Of a stretch of 64,000 nt of DNA, positions 7,026 through 15,270 are shown piece by piece. A program made the translations under genes and the position numbers. The stretch covers positions 310,001 to 374,000 of the forward strand of contig JAVYQP010000001.1 of NCBI GenBank assembly GCA_038731605.1. Reading direction: 5' to 3'. The notes beneath the pieces were generated by a model that saw only the letters and a program-made list of their open reading frames with translations, did not search any database and had not been told where the DNA came from. The stretch's first letter is position 1; every line of letters starts with the position of its first letter. Source of the stretch: WYZ-LMO2 sp038731605 (GTDB taxonomy: Archaea; Halobacteriota; Archaeoglobi; Archaeoglobales; Archaeoglobaceae).

Positions 7026-9278
7026 TTAGAGGCACTTGGTGAACCCGCAAAATCTGCAGGTTGCACAGCCTTCGCCGTATTCAAGGACGTTTCCACACTC
7101 TGGGCAAACTCCACCGATCATCTTCGTTCTTTCTTCTTTCTCCGAACCCTCTTCTTTTTCTGCAAACTCTGTCAGCGGTTTAATTCCTTCGATCTCGAAC
7201 TTTATTCTCTTGTATTCTCCCTTGAGCCACTTCTCAAGCACCTTCGCAACACCATCTGCGCAACTCGTGATTATCTCGCCGTTGTCGAAGCCAACGCTTG
7301 GGCATCGAATTCCCTTCAGCTGTTTTATCAGCACCTCTGGATTCACCCAGCTTCGCAAAGCTATGCTCAGCAATCTCCCAATTGCTTCGGTCTGCGAGGC
7401 TGCGCATCCACCACTTTTTCCAAGCTGAACAAAGACTTCCGCAATTCCCTCGTTGTCCTCGTTTATCGTCACGTAAAGCGATCCGCATCCAGTCTTGGTT
7501 TCGATTGTCCTGCCAACCGTTACTCTGGGTCTCGGTCTCGGTTCGATGAACTTCGCCGGTCTCCTCGGTTTCTCTTTCTCTTTTTCGGTCTTCTTTGTCA
7601 TCAGAACTTGCTCCTCCCTGCTTCCATCTCTGTAAACCGTTATTCCCTTGCACTTCAGCTCGTAGGCAAGCATCAACGCCTTCTCAACGTCAGCCCTCGT
7701 CGCTGAATTCGGCAAGTTTATCGTCTTGCTCACTGCGTTGTCTGTGAACTTTTGGAAAGCCGCTTGCATTTTGACATGCCATTCTGGTGCAATCTCCAAC
7801 GCTGTTTTGAAGACACGCTTGATGCTTGAAGGCAGATCGAGGTTTTGAACACTCCCACTTTCGGCGACTTTTGCAATCAGCTCTTCGCTGTAAAGCCCTC
7901 TTTCCCTCAGCACTTTTTCAAAAATCGGATTTATCTCGAAGAACTCTTCTCCGTCGAGAATGTTCGCCCTCTTGTAAGCCAAAGCAAAGACTGGCTCGAT
8001 TCCACTGCTACAATTTGCGATTATGCTTATCGTTCCCGTCGGTGCGATCGTTGTAGTCGTTGCGTTTCTAATCTTTATCCCCTTCTTCTCCCAGACGCTA
8101 CCTTTCCAGTTCGGGAAGACTCCACGTTCTTCGGCAAGGATTTGCGATGCTTTGTGAGACTCTTCTTGTATGAACTTCATGACCCTCTCAGCCATTTTTA
8201 TAGCCTCTTCACTGTCGTAGGGAATTTCGAGCAAAAACAACGCATCCGCCCACCCCATAACTCCGAGCCCGATTTTTCTGTTCGCCTTCGTCATCTCCTC
8301 GATCTCTGGAATCGGGTAGGCGTTCACGTCGATGACGTTGTCTAAGAATCTGACAGCGATGTGCACAACTTCCTTCAGCCTTTCCCAGTCGAAGTCTTTT
8401 CCGTCAACGAACTTTGCAAGGTTTATGCTTCCGAGATTGCAGGATTCGTAGGGCAACAACGGTTGCTCACCGCATGGGTTCGTAGCTTCAATTTCGCCGA
8501 CGTGCGGGGTTGGATTGTGCCTATTGATTTCGTCGATGAACACGATTCCAGGCTCGCCATTTCTCCAAGCACCTTCGACGATGAGGTTGAAGATCTTCCT
8601 TGCAGAGATCTTTTTAACGACTTCCTTCGTCCTTGGATTTACCAGCTCGTAATCCTCGTCTTTCTTCACCGCTTCCATGAACCTGTCGGTTACAGCGACG
8701 CTTATGTTGAAGTTTCTCAGCACTCCTTCCTCCCACTTCGCCTTTATGAACTCCTCGATGTCTGGGTGGTCGCAACGAAGTATTCCCATGTTCGCACCCC
8801 TTCGCTTACCGCCTTGCTTTATCTGCTCCGTTGCGGAGTCAAAGATCTTCATGAAGCTCACAGGTCCACTCGCGACGCCCATCGTGCTTTTTACAATGTC
8901 CCCTTTCGGTCGGATTCGGGAAAAGCTGAACCCAGTCCCTCCACCGCTCTTTTGAACTCTCGCCATGTCCCAAAGCGCTTTGAATATTCCGTCGATACTA
9001 TCTTCGACTGGAATAACAAAGCAAGCTGAAAGCTGTCCCAAGGGGGTTCCAGCATTCATCAAAGTTGGCGAATTGGGCATAAATTCTTGTTCCCACATTA
9101 TCTTGAAGAACTTCTCAGCCCATGGTTTGGGATCGCTCCCGTAATTCTCCTCTGCGCTCGCAATTGCGTTCGCAACTCTCCAGAACATCTGCTCTGGAGT
9201 TTCGACTACCTCGCCACGATCGTTCTTCAGCAAATACCTTTTCCTGAGCACTGTTTCTGCGGTCTTGCTTAGGATCAT
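7026..9278 (-). CDS. nrdJ: adenosylcobalamin-dependent ribonucleoside-diphosphate reductase (class II)
   Basis: Makes deoxyribonucleotides using a B12-generated radical, and works without oxygen. The 750-residue protein has the ten-stranded barrel signatures: NSPTLMNAGTPLGQLSACFV, SGGGTGFSFSRIRP, GGKRRGANMG and the active-site block NPCGEQPLLPYESCNLGSINL with the catalytic Cys and Glu. APTGTISIIA is also conserved. The C-terminus ends in a zinc-ribbon-like tail with paired CxxC units (CPECG, CATCRFCG) that hold the redox-active cysteines. There is no intein, unlike some archaeal homologues. It stands alone, with about 240 gene-free bases on its 3' side and 190 A/T-rich bases on its 5' side. 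Confidence 0.95.
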   Translation of the reverse strand: MILSKTAETVLRKRYLLKNDRGEVVETPEQMFWRVANAIASAEENYGSDPKPWAEKFFKIMWEQEFMPNSPTLMNAGTPLGQLSACFVIPVEDSIDGIFKALWDMARVQKSGGGTGFSFSRIRPKGDIVKSTMGVASGPVSFMKIFDSATEQIKQGGKRRGANMGILRCDHPDIEEFIKAKWEEGVLRNFNISVAVTDRFMEAVKKDEDYELVNPRTKEVVKKISARKIFNLIVEGAWRNGEPGIVFIDEINRHNPTPHVGEIEATNPCGEQPLLPYESCNLGSINLAKFVDGKDFDWERLKEVVHIAVRFLDNVIDVNAYPIPEIEEMTKANRKIGLGVMGWADALFLLEIPYDSEEAIKMAERVMKFIQEESHKASQILAEERGVFPNWKGSVWEKKGIKIRNATTTTIAPTGTISIIANCSSGIEPVFALAYKRANILDGEEFFEINPIFEKVLRERGLYSEELIAKVAESGSVQNLDLPSSIKRVFKTALEIAPEWHVKMQAAFQKFTDNAVSKTINLPNSATRADVEKALMLAYELKCKGITVYRDGSREEQVLMTKKTEKEKEKPRRPAKFIEPRPRPRVTVGRTIETKTGCGSLYVTINEDNEGIAEVFVQLGKSGGCAASQTEAIGRLLSIALRSWVNPEVLIKQLKGIRCPSVGFDNGEIITSCADGVAKVLEKWLKGEYKRIKFEIEGIKPLTEFAEKEEGSEKEERTKMIGGVCPECGNVLEYGEGCATCRFCGFTKCL

Positions 9279-9435
9279 CGGATCACCTAAAATTCGTCAC
9301 CATCCTTCTATAAAAGGTTCTCGAGCAAGTTGCGACTGGTTCTCCTGAAAACTCTGGGCTATATCAAAAATTTTTTATTACAGGTAAAAGCAATTTGACA
9401 CGCATATTACAATTATTATTAATATCATAACCGAA

Positions 9436-9447
9436 AAATTTAAATCT
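9436..9447 (+). promoter_or_regulatory. TATA box for the pectinacetylesterase-like gene
   Basis: AAATTTAAATC is centred about 25 bases before the ATG at 9467, and a preceding run of purines could serve as BRE. No Shine-Dalgarno sequence lies between it and the ATG, so the transcript is probably leaderless. Confidence 0.55.
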
Positions 9448-9466
9448 TTATTGTTCGCTATTTTTT

Positions 9467-10642
9467 ATGCGCTTGGTTGTGGTATTTGTTTTGGCTCTGC
9501 TCTGCGTAGCTCCAGCCTTAGCACTCGGGGAATACGAGGTGCTCGTTGAGAGGTATGCGGACCCGTTTACCGTAGACGTATCCTCGATGCGCCCAATCGA
9601 ATCGCTACCCATCGACAATCCAAACGACGGCATAGATTGGATAAAAGTTCCCTTACCAAAGCCCTGCGTCAATGGAATTGGGAAGGAAACGTTCATAATG
9701 GTTAGAAAAGGCACAGAGAATAATCTGCTCGTATTCTTCGAGGGTGGCGGAGCTTGCGCCGATTATGCGACATGTAAACCACTGCTCTGCACGAACTTCG
9801 AGACTTGCAAACCATTGCTTGGTATCGGAAGCGTTGTCGCACTCGAATCAAAGTTCTGGTTCCTCTCTCTATACTACCGTGGTGGAATATTCGACGTAAA
9901 GAATCCTAAGAACCCATTCAGAAACTGGACGATCCTCTTCATTCCATACAACACTGGAGACCTCCACATGGGGAACAGAGTCGTGAAATACTACGATGAC
10001 GGAGCCTCGAAGACGATTTACCACGTCGGATACGTTAACGCAATCGTTGCACTCAGATACATTGCCCAAAAAGACTGGGATAGAGTTGTTGTTGCTGGCT
10101 CGAGCGCTGGTGGTTACGGAACTTTACTCCACGCCTACAGAGCATGGGAGATCTTTGGAAAGCCCATAACTGCAATCAACGACGCTGGTCCGGGAATAAT
10201 GCCGAGCGAGAAAAGCAACTTCCAGACGGATGAAGTCATGAAGAGATGGGGGACTCTGCAAAACTTCCCAGGGGGAGCAATCCCATATTTCGAGGGTAGG
10301 GATCCAATCTATGCGCTGGAGTTTGGACTCGAACAGTGCAACGAGTGCCTTTACGCACTCTTCGAAGATCAGAAGGATCTCGTGATCGGAACGATCTTTA
10401 GCGGTTACTCTCCTTCGGAGTATAGGGACAGACTGCTCAGAGTTACGAGCGAAATACACGCAAAGTTTAGCGATCGATTCTGCAGGTTTATGCCCCTCGA
10501 TTATCAGCACACGATGCTCACCGGTGGACTGCTTTATCCGCTACAAAAGGATCGCTTCTACAACGAAGAGATCGGTGGCTACAAGGTCTATCAGTGGGTG
10601 AACGAAGCTCTGCGAGGAAATTGCTTAGATCTGATCGAATAG
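9467..10642 (+). CDS. secreted pectinacetylesterase/Notum-family carboxylesterase
   Basis: A 391-residue exported hydrolase. The first 19 residues (MRLVVVFVLALLCVAPALA) form a clear signal peptide. The alpha/beta hydrolase core has an oxyanion block FFEGGGACADYATC, a nucleophile elbow GSSAGGYGT with the catalytic serine, and DYQHTM near the C-terminus carrying the likely catalytic histidine. These features match the pectinacetylesterase/Notum family, which removes acyl groups from polysaccharides or proteins. The natural substrate in an archaeon is unknown; pectin itself is unlikely. Eight cysteines, several in CxxxxxLLCTNFETC-type spacing, suggest disulfides. It is a single gene with its own TATA box, followed by tRNA-Pro on the opposite strand. 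Confidence 0.8.
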   Translation: MRLVVVFVLALLCVAPALALGEYEVLVERYADPFTVDVSSMRPIESLPIDNPNDGIDWIKVPLPKPCVNGIGKETFIMVRKGTENNLLVFFEGGGACADYATCKPLLCTNFETCKPLLGIGSVVALESKFWFLSLYYRGGIFDVKNPKNPFRNWTILFIPYNTGDLHMGNRVVKYYDDGASKTIYHVGYVNAIVALRYIAQKDWDRVVVAGSSAGGYGTLLHAYRAWEIFGKPITAINDAGPGIMPSEKSNFQTDEVMKRWGTLQNFPGGAIPYFEGRDPIYALEFGLEQCNECLYALFEDQKDLVIGTIFSGYSPSEYRDRLLRVTSEIHAKFSDRFCRFMPLDYQHTMLTGGLLYPLQKDRFYNEEIGGYKVYQWVNEALRGNCLDLIE

Positions 10643-10729
10643 CTTCATTTTTATTTTTATTCCGCTGGAACCAGATCTTTTGGAATCGATATGCAATGCG
10701 ACGCAGACCGTAGCCACTGTTTTGGATAG

Positions 10730-10803
10730 TGGGGCCGCCGAGATTTGAACTCGGGTCACCGGCGCCCCAGGCCGAGAGGATAACCAGGCTACCCCACGGC
10801 CCC
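10730..10803 (-). tRNA. tRNA-Pro (anticodon GGG)
   Basis: Read on the minus strand, GGGGCCG (10803-10797) pairs with CGGCCCC (10737-10731), with an A discriminator. The anticodon stem TCGGC/GCCGG encloses CTGGGGC, giving GGG. The T loop is TTCAAAT. There is no intron and no encoded CCA. A TATA-like block TTTATAAAG at 10825-10833 on the plus strand lies at promoter distance upstream of the 5' end. Confidence 0.94.
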
Positions 10804-10946
10804 TTGGTAAGGGTCTCGAGTGTGTTTATAAAGCTTGACATGGGACCATGCTTTTGGTTAACAAGTAGACTTTCAAAATTGCAATTACCAAAAGAGAATT
10901 CAAAGTTCGTGAGAAAAGTTTTTTAAGTTTTTAATAAGCTTGTTTT

Positions 10947-12545
10947 GTGAAAACAAGGGAGAAAGTACTCCTGATCACGGTTTCGATCTCGCTTGTCCTA
11001 CTCTTCACGCTAACGTCCATTATCGTCGCAGTTGAGGAAGAGTCGTTGATGAGACATTCGATGAAGTATGCGGAGGAGAAGTCCGAGACTTTTGAGAAAA
11101 TCTTCTACTCTGAGCTAAAAAGCCTTGAAACTCTTTGCATCGACTGGGCTTTTTGGGATGACACGTATGAGTTCATAGAAGATCGAAACGAGAGATACAT
11201 AGCCTCGAACTTGGTTGAAGACACGTTCACGAATGCGAGAATAAACGTGATGGTCTTCATAAACAAAAGCGGAGATGTCGTGTTTTCGAAGTTCTACGAC
11301 AAAGAATGGAATGAAAAAGAACTACCGGAGATCTTTCTGTCTCCAGAGATTCGAGGAAAAACTGGTTTCCTGAAATTCGACGGGGAAATAATTTTATTGG
11401 CGTCGAAACCGATCCTGCCATCTACACCGACCAGCTTAGAAGAGGGGAGAGGGTATCTTGTGATGGGCAGAATCTTGGACGAAAATTGGTTCCACGAAGT
11501 TTCTGAAGTTCTGAACGCAAATATTCTCATCGATGACGAGCCTCAAGTTTCGGAGGAGAAATCGATTGGAAAGATTGTGCTGAAAGATGTCCTCGGACAA
11601 GATACGATTTTCGTGATCGAGTCCGAGAACCCGTATTACTTCGACCACATGAGGAATATTCTACTCTCCTTTTTCTCCTTCGTAGCCATTATTTTTGCAT
11701 TCTCAGCTTCAATGGTCTTTTTATTGGACAGAGAGTTAATTTCGAAGATCTTGAAGCTTGAAAAATTCGTCAGCACAGCAAAACCCGGAGACAGGATCGA
11801 GCTCAGCGGAACCGAAGAGATTGAAGCACTTTCGAATGCGATCAACGAATTTTTATCGAGGATAGCAAAACAGGAAGAGGAGATAAAATTCCTAACAAGG
11901 ATGCTCAGGCATGATCTGTCCAACGTTCTAACCGCTACAAGGGGTTACATGGAGGTTTATGAAATTGAAAAGGATCCAGAATATCTTAAAAAAGCTATGG
12001 CGCAGTCAGAAAAGGGTATAGAGCTGTTGAGAGCGTCGAGAGTGTATGAAAGTTCCGAGTTGAAGAAAGCTCGAATCGGAGAAGTAATCGAGAGCATCAA
12101 AAGATCCTCTCCAATTGAAATCGAGCTGAAAGGTGATGCGGAAATCCTGGCAGACGAGGGATTGTTTTTTGTGTTCAACAATTTAATCGAGAACTCGATA
12201 AAGCATGGAAGGGCGAGCAAGGTGTCCATAGAAATTGAGAGAGGCGAAAAGGTTAGAGTTCTATTCAGAGACAACGGCAAGGGATTCTCGGACACTGCGA
12301 TGAAGAAGGTCTTCAAGGAAATCTACACCGAAGGTGGTAGCGGAATAGGGCTTCACATCGTAAAGAGGCTCGTGGAGAAATACGGCGGGGAAATAAGGAT
12401 TCTGGACAAGAACACCATAGAGATCGTGTTTCCCCCTCCAAAAACCGGGGGGGGGGAGATGTTATCTCTTGAAAAGCTGTTGTCCTGTCTCGGGGAATTT
12501 AACCCGAGCGCTTTTCTACCCAAGCTCAATTTTTTCACCGCTTAA
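10947..12545 (+). CDS. membrane sensor histidine kinase with CHASE4 domain
   Basis: Senses an outside signal and autophosphorylates to drive a response not encoded nearby. Segments in order: TM helix (about 7-29), CHASE4 sensor domain with DWAFWDDTYEF (66-76), TM helix (237-259), HAMP linker, dimerisation helix with the phospho-acceptor His322 in LRHDLSN, and an ATPase domain with NNLIENSIKHG, RDNGKGF and GSGIGLHIV. The start is a GTG. After the natural end EIVFPPPKT the frame runs through a ten-base G run at 12447-12456 into 30 residues with no family match; with nine Gs the protein would end TGGGDVIS. No receiver protein is adjacent. Confidence 0.88.
   Translation: MKTREKVLLITVSISLVLLFTLTSIIVAVEEESLMRHSMKYAEEKSETFEKIFYSELKSLETLCIDWAFWDDTYEFIEDRNERYIASNLVEDTFTNARINVMVFINKSGDVVFSKFYDKEWNEKELPEIFLSPEIRGKTGFLKFDGEIILLASKPILPSTPTSLEEGRGYLVMGRILDENWFHEVSEVLNANILIDDEPQVSEEKSIGKIVLKDVLGQDTIFVIESENPYYFDHMRNILLSFFSFVAIIFAFSASMVFLLDRELISKILKLEKFVSTAKPGDRIELSGTEEIEALSNAINEFLSRIAKQEEEIKFLTRMLRHDLSNVLTATRGYMEVYEIEKDPEYLKKAMAQSEKGIELLRASRVYESSELKKARIGEVIESIKRSSPIEIELKGDAEILADEGLFFVFNNLIENSIKHGRASKVSIEIERGEKVRVLFRDNGKGFSDTAMKKVFKEIYTEGGSGIGLHIVKRLVEKYGGEIRILDKNTIEIVFPPPKTGGGEMLSLEKLLSCLGEFNPSAFLPKLNFFTA
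12447..12456 (+). repeat. ten-base G homopolymer inside the kinase 3' end
   Basis: A run of ten Gs lies at the end of the histidine kinase gene. Its length decides the reading frame of the tail: ten Gs gives a 30-residue extension, nine gives a stop after about eight residues. Such a run is prone to slippage in replication and to error in sequencing. Confidence 0.8.
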
Positions 12546-12569
12546 TCAATGCTAGCGATAAAAATAAAA

Positions 12570-14426
12570 TTAGATCCCGAGCTTTCTCCTCTTCTCGAGG
12601 ATGACTTGCTCGAGCTTTTCAGCAGCCTTCACAGGGTCTTCTTCCACCAAAACCTTCCCTCCTGTTAACTTCTCGATGTCCTCTGTTAGCAACTTCACAG
12701 CCTTTTCGCTCCCGGTTATCGGTGGAACTGGCGACACGTGCGTAACCAATCCATAGGCAATTGCAAAGACCGCATCTATCGTAGCCTTTTGCTCCATGTA
12801 TTCTGGGGCTGTTGCAACAACTGGCAGATCTGGAATGTCTACGCCGAGCTTTTCTGCGACAATTCTGAGCAAATACGCCGCCCTTCCAACGTCCGTGCAG
12901 GTTCCGAAGCTCAGCACTGGTGGTATCTTCAAAGCCTTGCAAACCGCTTTCAGCCTATCTCCAGCCAACTCAATCGCATCCAAGCTCGTCAATCCAGCGA
13001 CTTGCATCGCAGCGTTTCCACAGCCCATCGAAATGACGAGAATGTCTCTCTTTATCAATTCCTTTGCAATCGTTACGCTGTTCCAGTCCTGTGGACCGTT
13101 CTTAAGAGTTGTGCAACTCACCAAGGCTGTGATCCCCTTCACGTCTCCCCTCTTTATTGCTTCGAGTAGATTATCAACACCTACAAGCTTTGCGATTGCC
13201 TCGATTGAGAATCCAGCGACTATTTTTTGTCTCTTTTCCACCCTCACAGCCCTCTTTTTATCTCTTTGCTTGAAGTTCTCTATCGCAATCTCTATCAGCT
13301 TCTCAGCGATCTCCTCAGCCTTCTCGGGCTCGTAGTCCAAGCCGTTGTCTATTCCACGGAATCTGACGAGTCTGCTCACGGGAATTATCTTCACACCGTA
13401 TTTCTGATACTCTGGGAGCGAAGGCAGAGCGCAGTTCATGTCCGCTGCGAAGACGTCGATTGCTCCAGTCGCCAACGCATACTCTTGGCAGATCCAGTTT
13501 CCGGCGATTCCAACTAATACTGGGCTGTTGAACCTCTGTATCAGCTCCTGCCCAGTTTCTATGAACCCGACTATCCTTAGTCCCTTTGCTCCCGCTTCTC
13601 TCGCCCTCTTTTGCACCTCTTCTCTCTCAGCGAGCTTTATGAGCGCAGCGCCGACGAATGGTTCGTGTCCGTCGACTGCGATGTTCACGTATTCTGGATC
13701 GATTATTCCGAGATCTGCGTAGGTTTCGTGGGGCATCGGCGTGCCGAAGAGAACGTCTTGGATTGTTTCGAGTGCAAACTGCGCCGCTAAGCAAGTCGTT
13801 ATACTCATCGAAATACTCTTCTTCGCCAAAGAAACGTAGTTCGAATCAACGTTTGTCATCGCAGACGTTCCGACCGTTAGCAACTCGCTGAAGATTCCCT
13901 CTGGAGATATCCCGAGCTTCTTCCAAACTTCCTTTCTCTTCTCTGGAGCGAGGATTTCCACGAGCTTACTCTTTCCCACACTCGAGAGATCTGAGATCAC
14001 GAAGTCGGCGACCTTTATCGCGATCTCCTTGACATCTTTTCCCTCTATCCCGAGGAGTTTTGCGAAGCTCTTCAGCTTCTCCTCATCCTTTATTTCGAAT
14101 ATCGTTTTTCCCTCCGCAGTAGCTTTCAGAGTTTTCGCAGCCTCGATCGCATGATACGTGTAAGCTTCAGTTCCAAGCATGTTCTTGTGGACGAAGTTCC
14201 TTATCACCATTCCTGCAGAATCGATTCCGCAGGCTCCGTATGGCGTCTTCTCTGAAATCCTGCATGGACCCATGCTACAAAGCTGACAGCTCAAACCCTT
14301 CGTGCAGAATGGGCATCTGATCTTCTCCTGCTCCTTGAACCTGTCGAACACGTTCGTAGTCTCTTTGCTCACCTTCTCATACATCTTGTTTATGCTCTCG
14401 TGGTAACTAAGGACTTCCGCTTTCAT
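12570..14426 (-). CDS. cooS: CooS-family carbon monoxide dehydrogenase homologue lacking one cluster C cysteine
   Basis: A 618-residue monofunctional CODH-type protein. The N-terminal cysteines for clusters B and D are present (CPFC, CQLC, GPCR, GACG; residues 38-66). For the active-site cluster C, His254 (GHEP), Cys332 (NCALPS), Cys438 (SCTTLK), Cys469 (GCGNAA) and Cys510 (GTCTD) align with known ligands, and Lys547 with the conserved catalytic lysine. The position usually held by cysteine in GICCTxNE reads GFIETGQE here, so Glu290 (GAA at 13559-13557) replaces it. From memory, CooS-V of Carboxydothermus, which also lacks this cysteine, has an Fe-S-O hybrid cluster and no CO activity. The product may therefore not be a CO enzyme. 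An HTH_10 regulator gene lies upstream. Confidence 0.88.
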   Translation of the reverse strand: MKAEVLSYHESINKMYEKVSKETTNVFDRFKEQEKIRCPFCTKGLSCQLCSMGPCRISEKTPYGACGIDSAGMVIRNFVHKNMLGTEAYTYHAIEAAKTLKATAEGKTIFEIKDEEKLKSFAKLLGIEGKDVKEIAIKVADFVISDLSSVGKSKLVEILAPEKRKEVWKKLGISPEGIFSELLTVGTSAMTNVDSNYVSLAKKSISMSITTCLAAQFALETIQDVLFGTPMPHETYADLGIIDPEYVNIAVDGHEPFVGAALIKLAEREEVQKRAREAGAKGLRIVGFIETGQELIQRFNSPVLVGIAGNWICQEYALATGAIDVFAADMNCALPSLPEYQKYGVKIIPVSRLVRFRGIDNGLDYEPEKAEEIAEKLIEIAIENFKQRDKKRAVRVEKRQKIVAGFSIEAIAKLVGVDNLLEAIKRGDVKGITALVSCTTLKNGPQDWNSVTIAKELIKRDILVISMGCGNAAMQVAGLTSLDAIELAGDRLKAVCKALKIPPVLSFGTCTDVGRAAYLLRIVAEKLGVDIPDLPVVATAPEYMEQKATIDAVFAIAYGLVTHVSPVPPITGSEKAVKLLTEDIEKLTGGKVLVEEDPVKAAEKLEQVILEKRRKLGI

Positions 14427-14494
14427 AAGGTAATTTTGCTCGGGAATACAAATAATTTTTTGTCCGAAATTTTTCGACGAGATTCAAAGCAGTT

Positions 14495-15100
14495 TTAGAG
14501 ATCCTTGAAATACCGCTCTAACACTTTTTTCTGCGCCCTTCTGAGAATCTCGGACAAAGTCGAGGGGGAGATGTTGAAGATCTTCGCAAGCTCCTCGAGC
14601 TTGATCCTCTTCGGATAGTCGAAGAACCCTTTTTCCAACGCTGTCCTCAGTATTTCCTCTTCTCTGAATGTCATGCTCTCCTTGTCCTCGGGCCTGCCCT
14701 TGTATACGAGCTCAAAGTCAACTCCAAGCTTTTCGAGCTTCTTTATCAACTTCGCACAGTCCTTCTCATCGCATACGATCGACCAAGTTATGCTACTGCT
14801 GTCGTAGCTCAACCCAACGATTATCCCGCCCGAAGACAAGATGGGTTGAGCGATTAAGCATGGATGTTCTCTGAGAAGCAATCTGACAGAATCTTTGGAG
14901 ATCTTAAGTGACTCACAGAAGTCAGGTAATCTCCTTAAAAGCTTGTCGACTTCTTCCGATTTTACTTTTATCAAGCCTTTAACCATGCTCTCATTCAACA
15001 ACAAGCCCTCGACCTCGATCAAAGCTTTTTTAGCGATCTCTTCCACCATTCCCAAAGCGCAACCCTTTGGCATCGGAGTTTTGATCTCGATCTTGAGCAT
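14495..15100 (-). CDS. HTH_10 (bacterio-opsin-activator type) transcriptional regulator
   Basis: The C-terminal 55 residues, starting MTFREEEILRTALEKGFFDYP and ending in SPSTLSEILRRAQKKVL, are the HTH_10 DNA-binding domain found in halophile and Archaeoglobales regulators. The N-terminal 140 residues form a sensor-like domain with Cys at CALGMVEE, CESLK, CLIAQP and CDEKDC, which could respond to redox or metals (inference). I take the ATG at 15100, which begins MLKIEIKTPMPKG; a longer form from 15172 adds residues without family resemblance. It is transcribed toward the CooS-like gene 70 bases away and is a good candidate for its regulator. Confidence 0.8.
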   Translation of the reverse strand: MLKIEIKTPMPKGCALGMVEEIAKKALIEVEGLLLNESMVKGLIKVKSEEVDKLLRRLPDFCESLKISKDSVRLLLREHPCLIAQPILSSGGIIVGLSYDSSSITWSIVCDEKDCAKLIKKLEKLGVDFELVYKGRPEDKESMTFREEEILRTALEKGFFDYPKRIKLEELAKIFNISPSTLSEILRRAQKKVLERYFKDL

Positions 15101-15270
15101 ATCCGTTGCTATGAGTCGAAGAGATAAGTTTTTTCTATGCTCACCATCGAACAATAAAAGGCTGAGAACCAAAAGAGATGCGAATGTGTGACGAGTGCCA
15201 GTCGAATACTGGTTTTAACATTCGCGGATAGCAAAAACTTTTTGCAATTGCAGACAATAATGGGAACTCT

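Noticed and set aside
6966..7706. Long open frame antisense to nrdJ
   Set aside because: It lies opposite a strongly conserved ribonucleotide reductase, has no motif and no ribosome site; several other antisense frames over nrdJ share this fate.
8361..9029. 222-codon plus-strand frame over nrdJ
   Set aside because: Antisense shadow of a conserved gene with no independent support.
12570..14426. Ordinary CO dehydrogenase as the gene's function
   Set aside because: The replacement of a cluster C cysteine by Glu290 makes a standard CO-oxidising role doubtful, so it was not annotated as a functional CODH.
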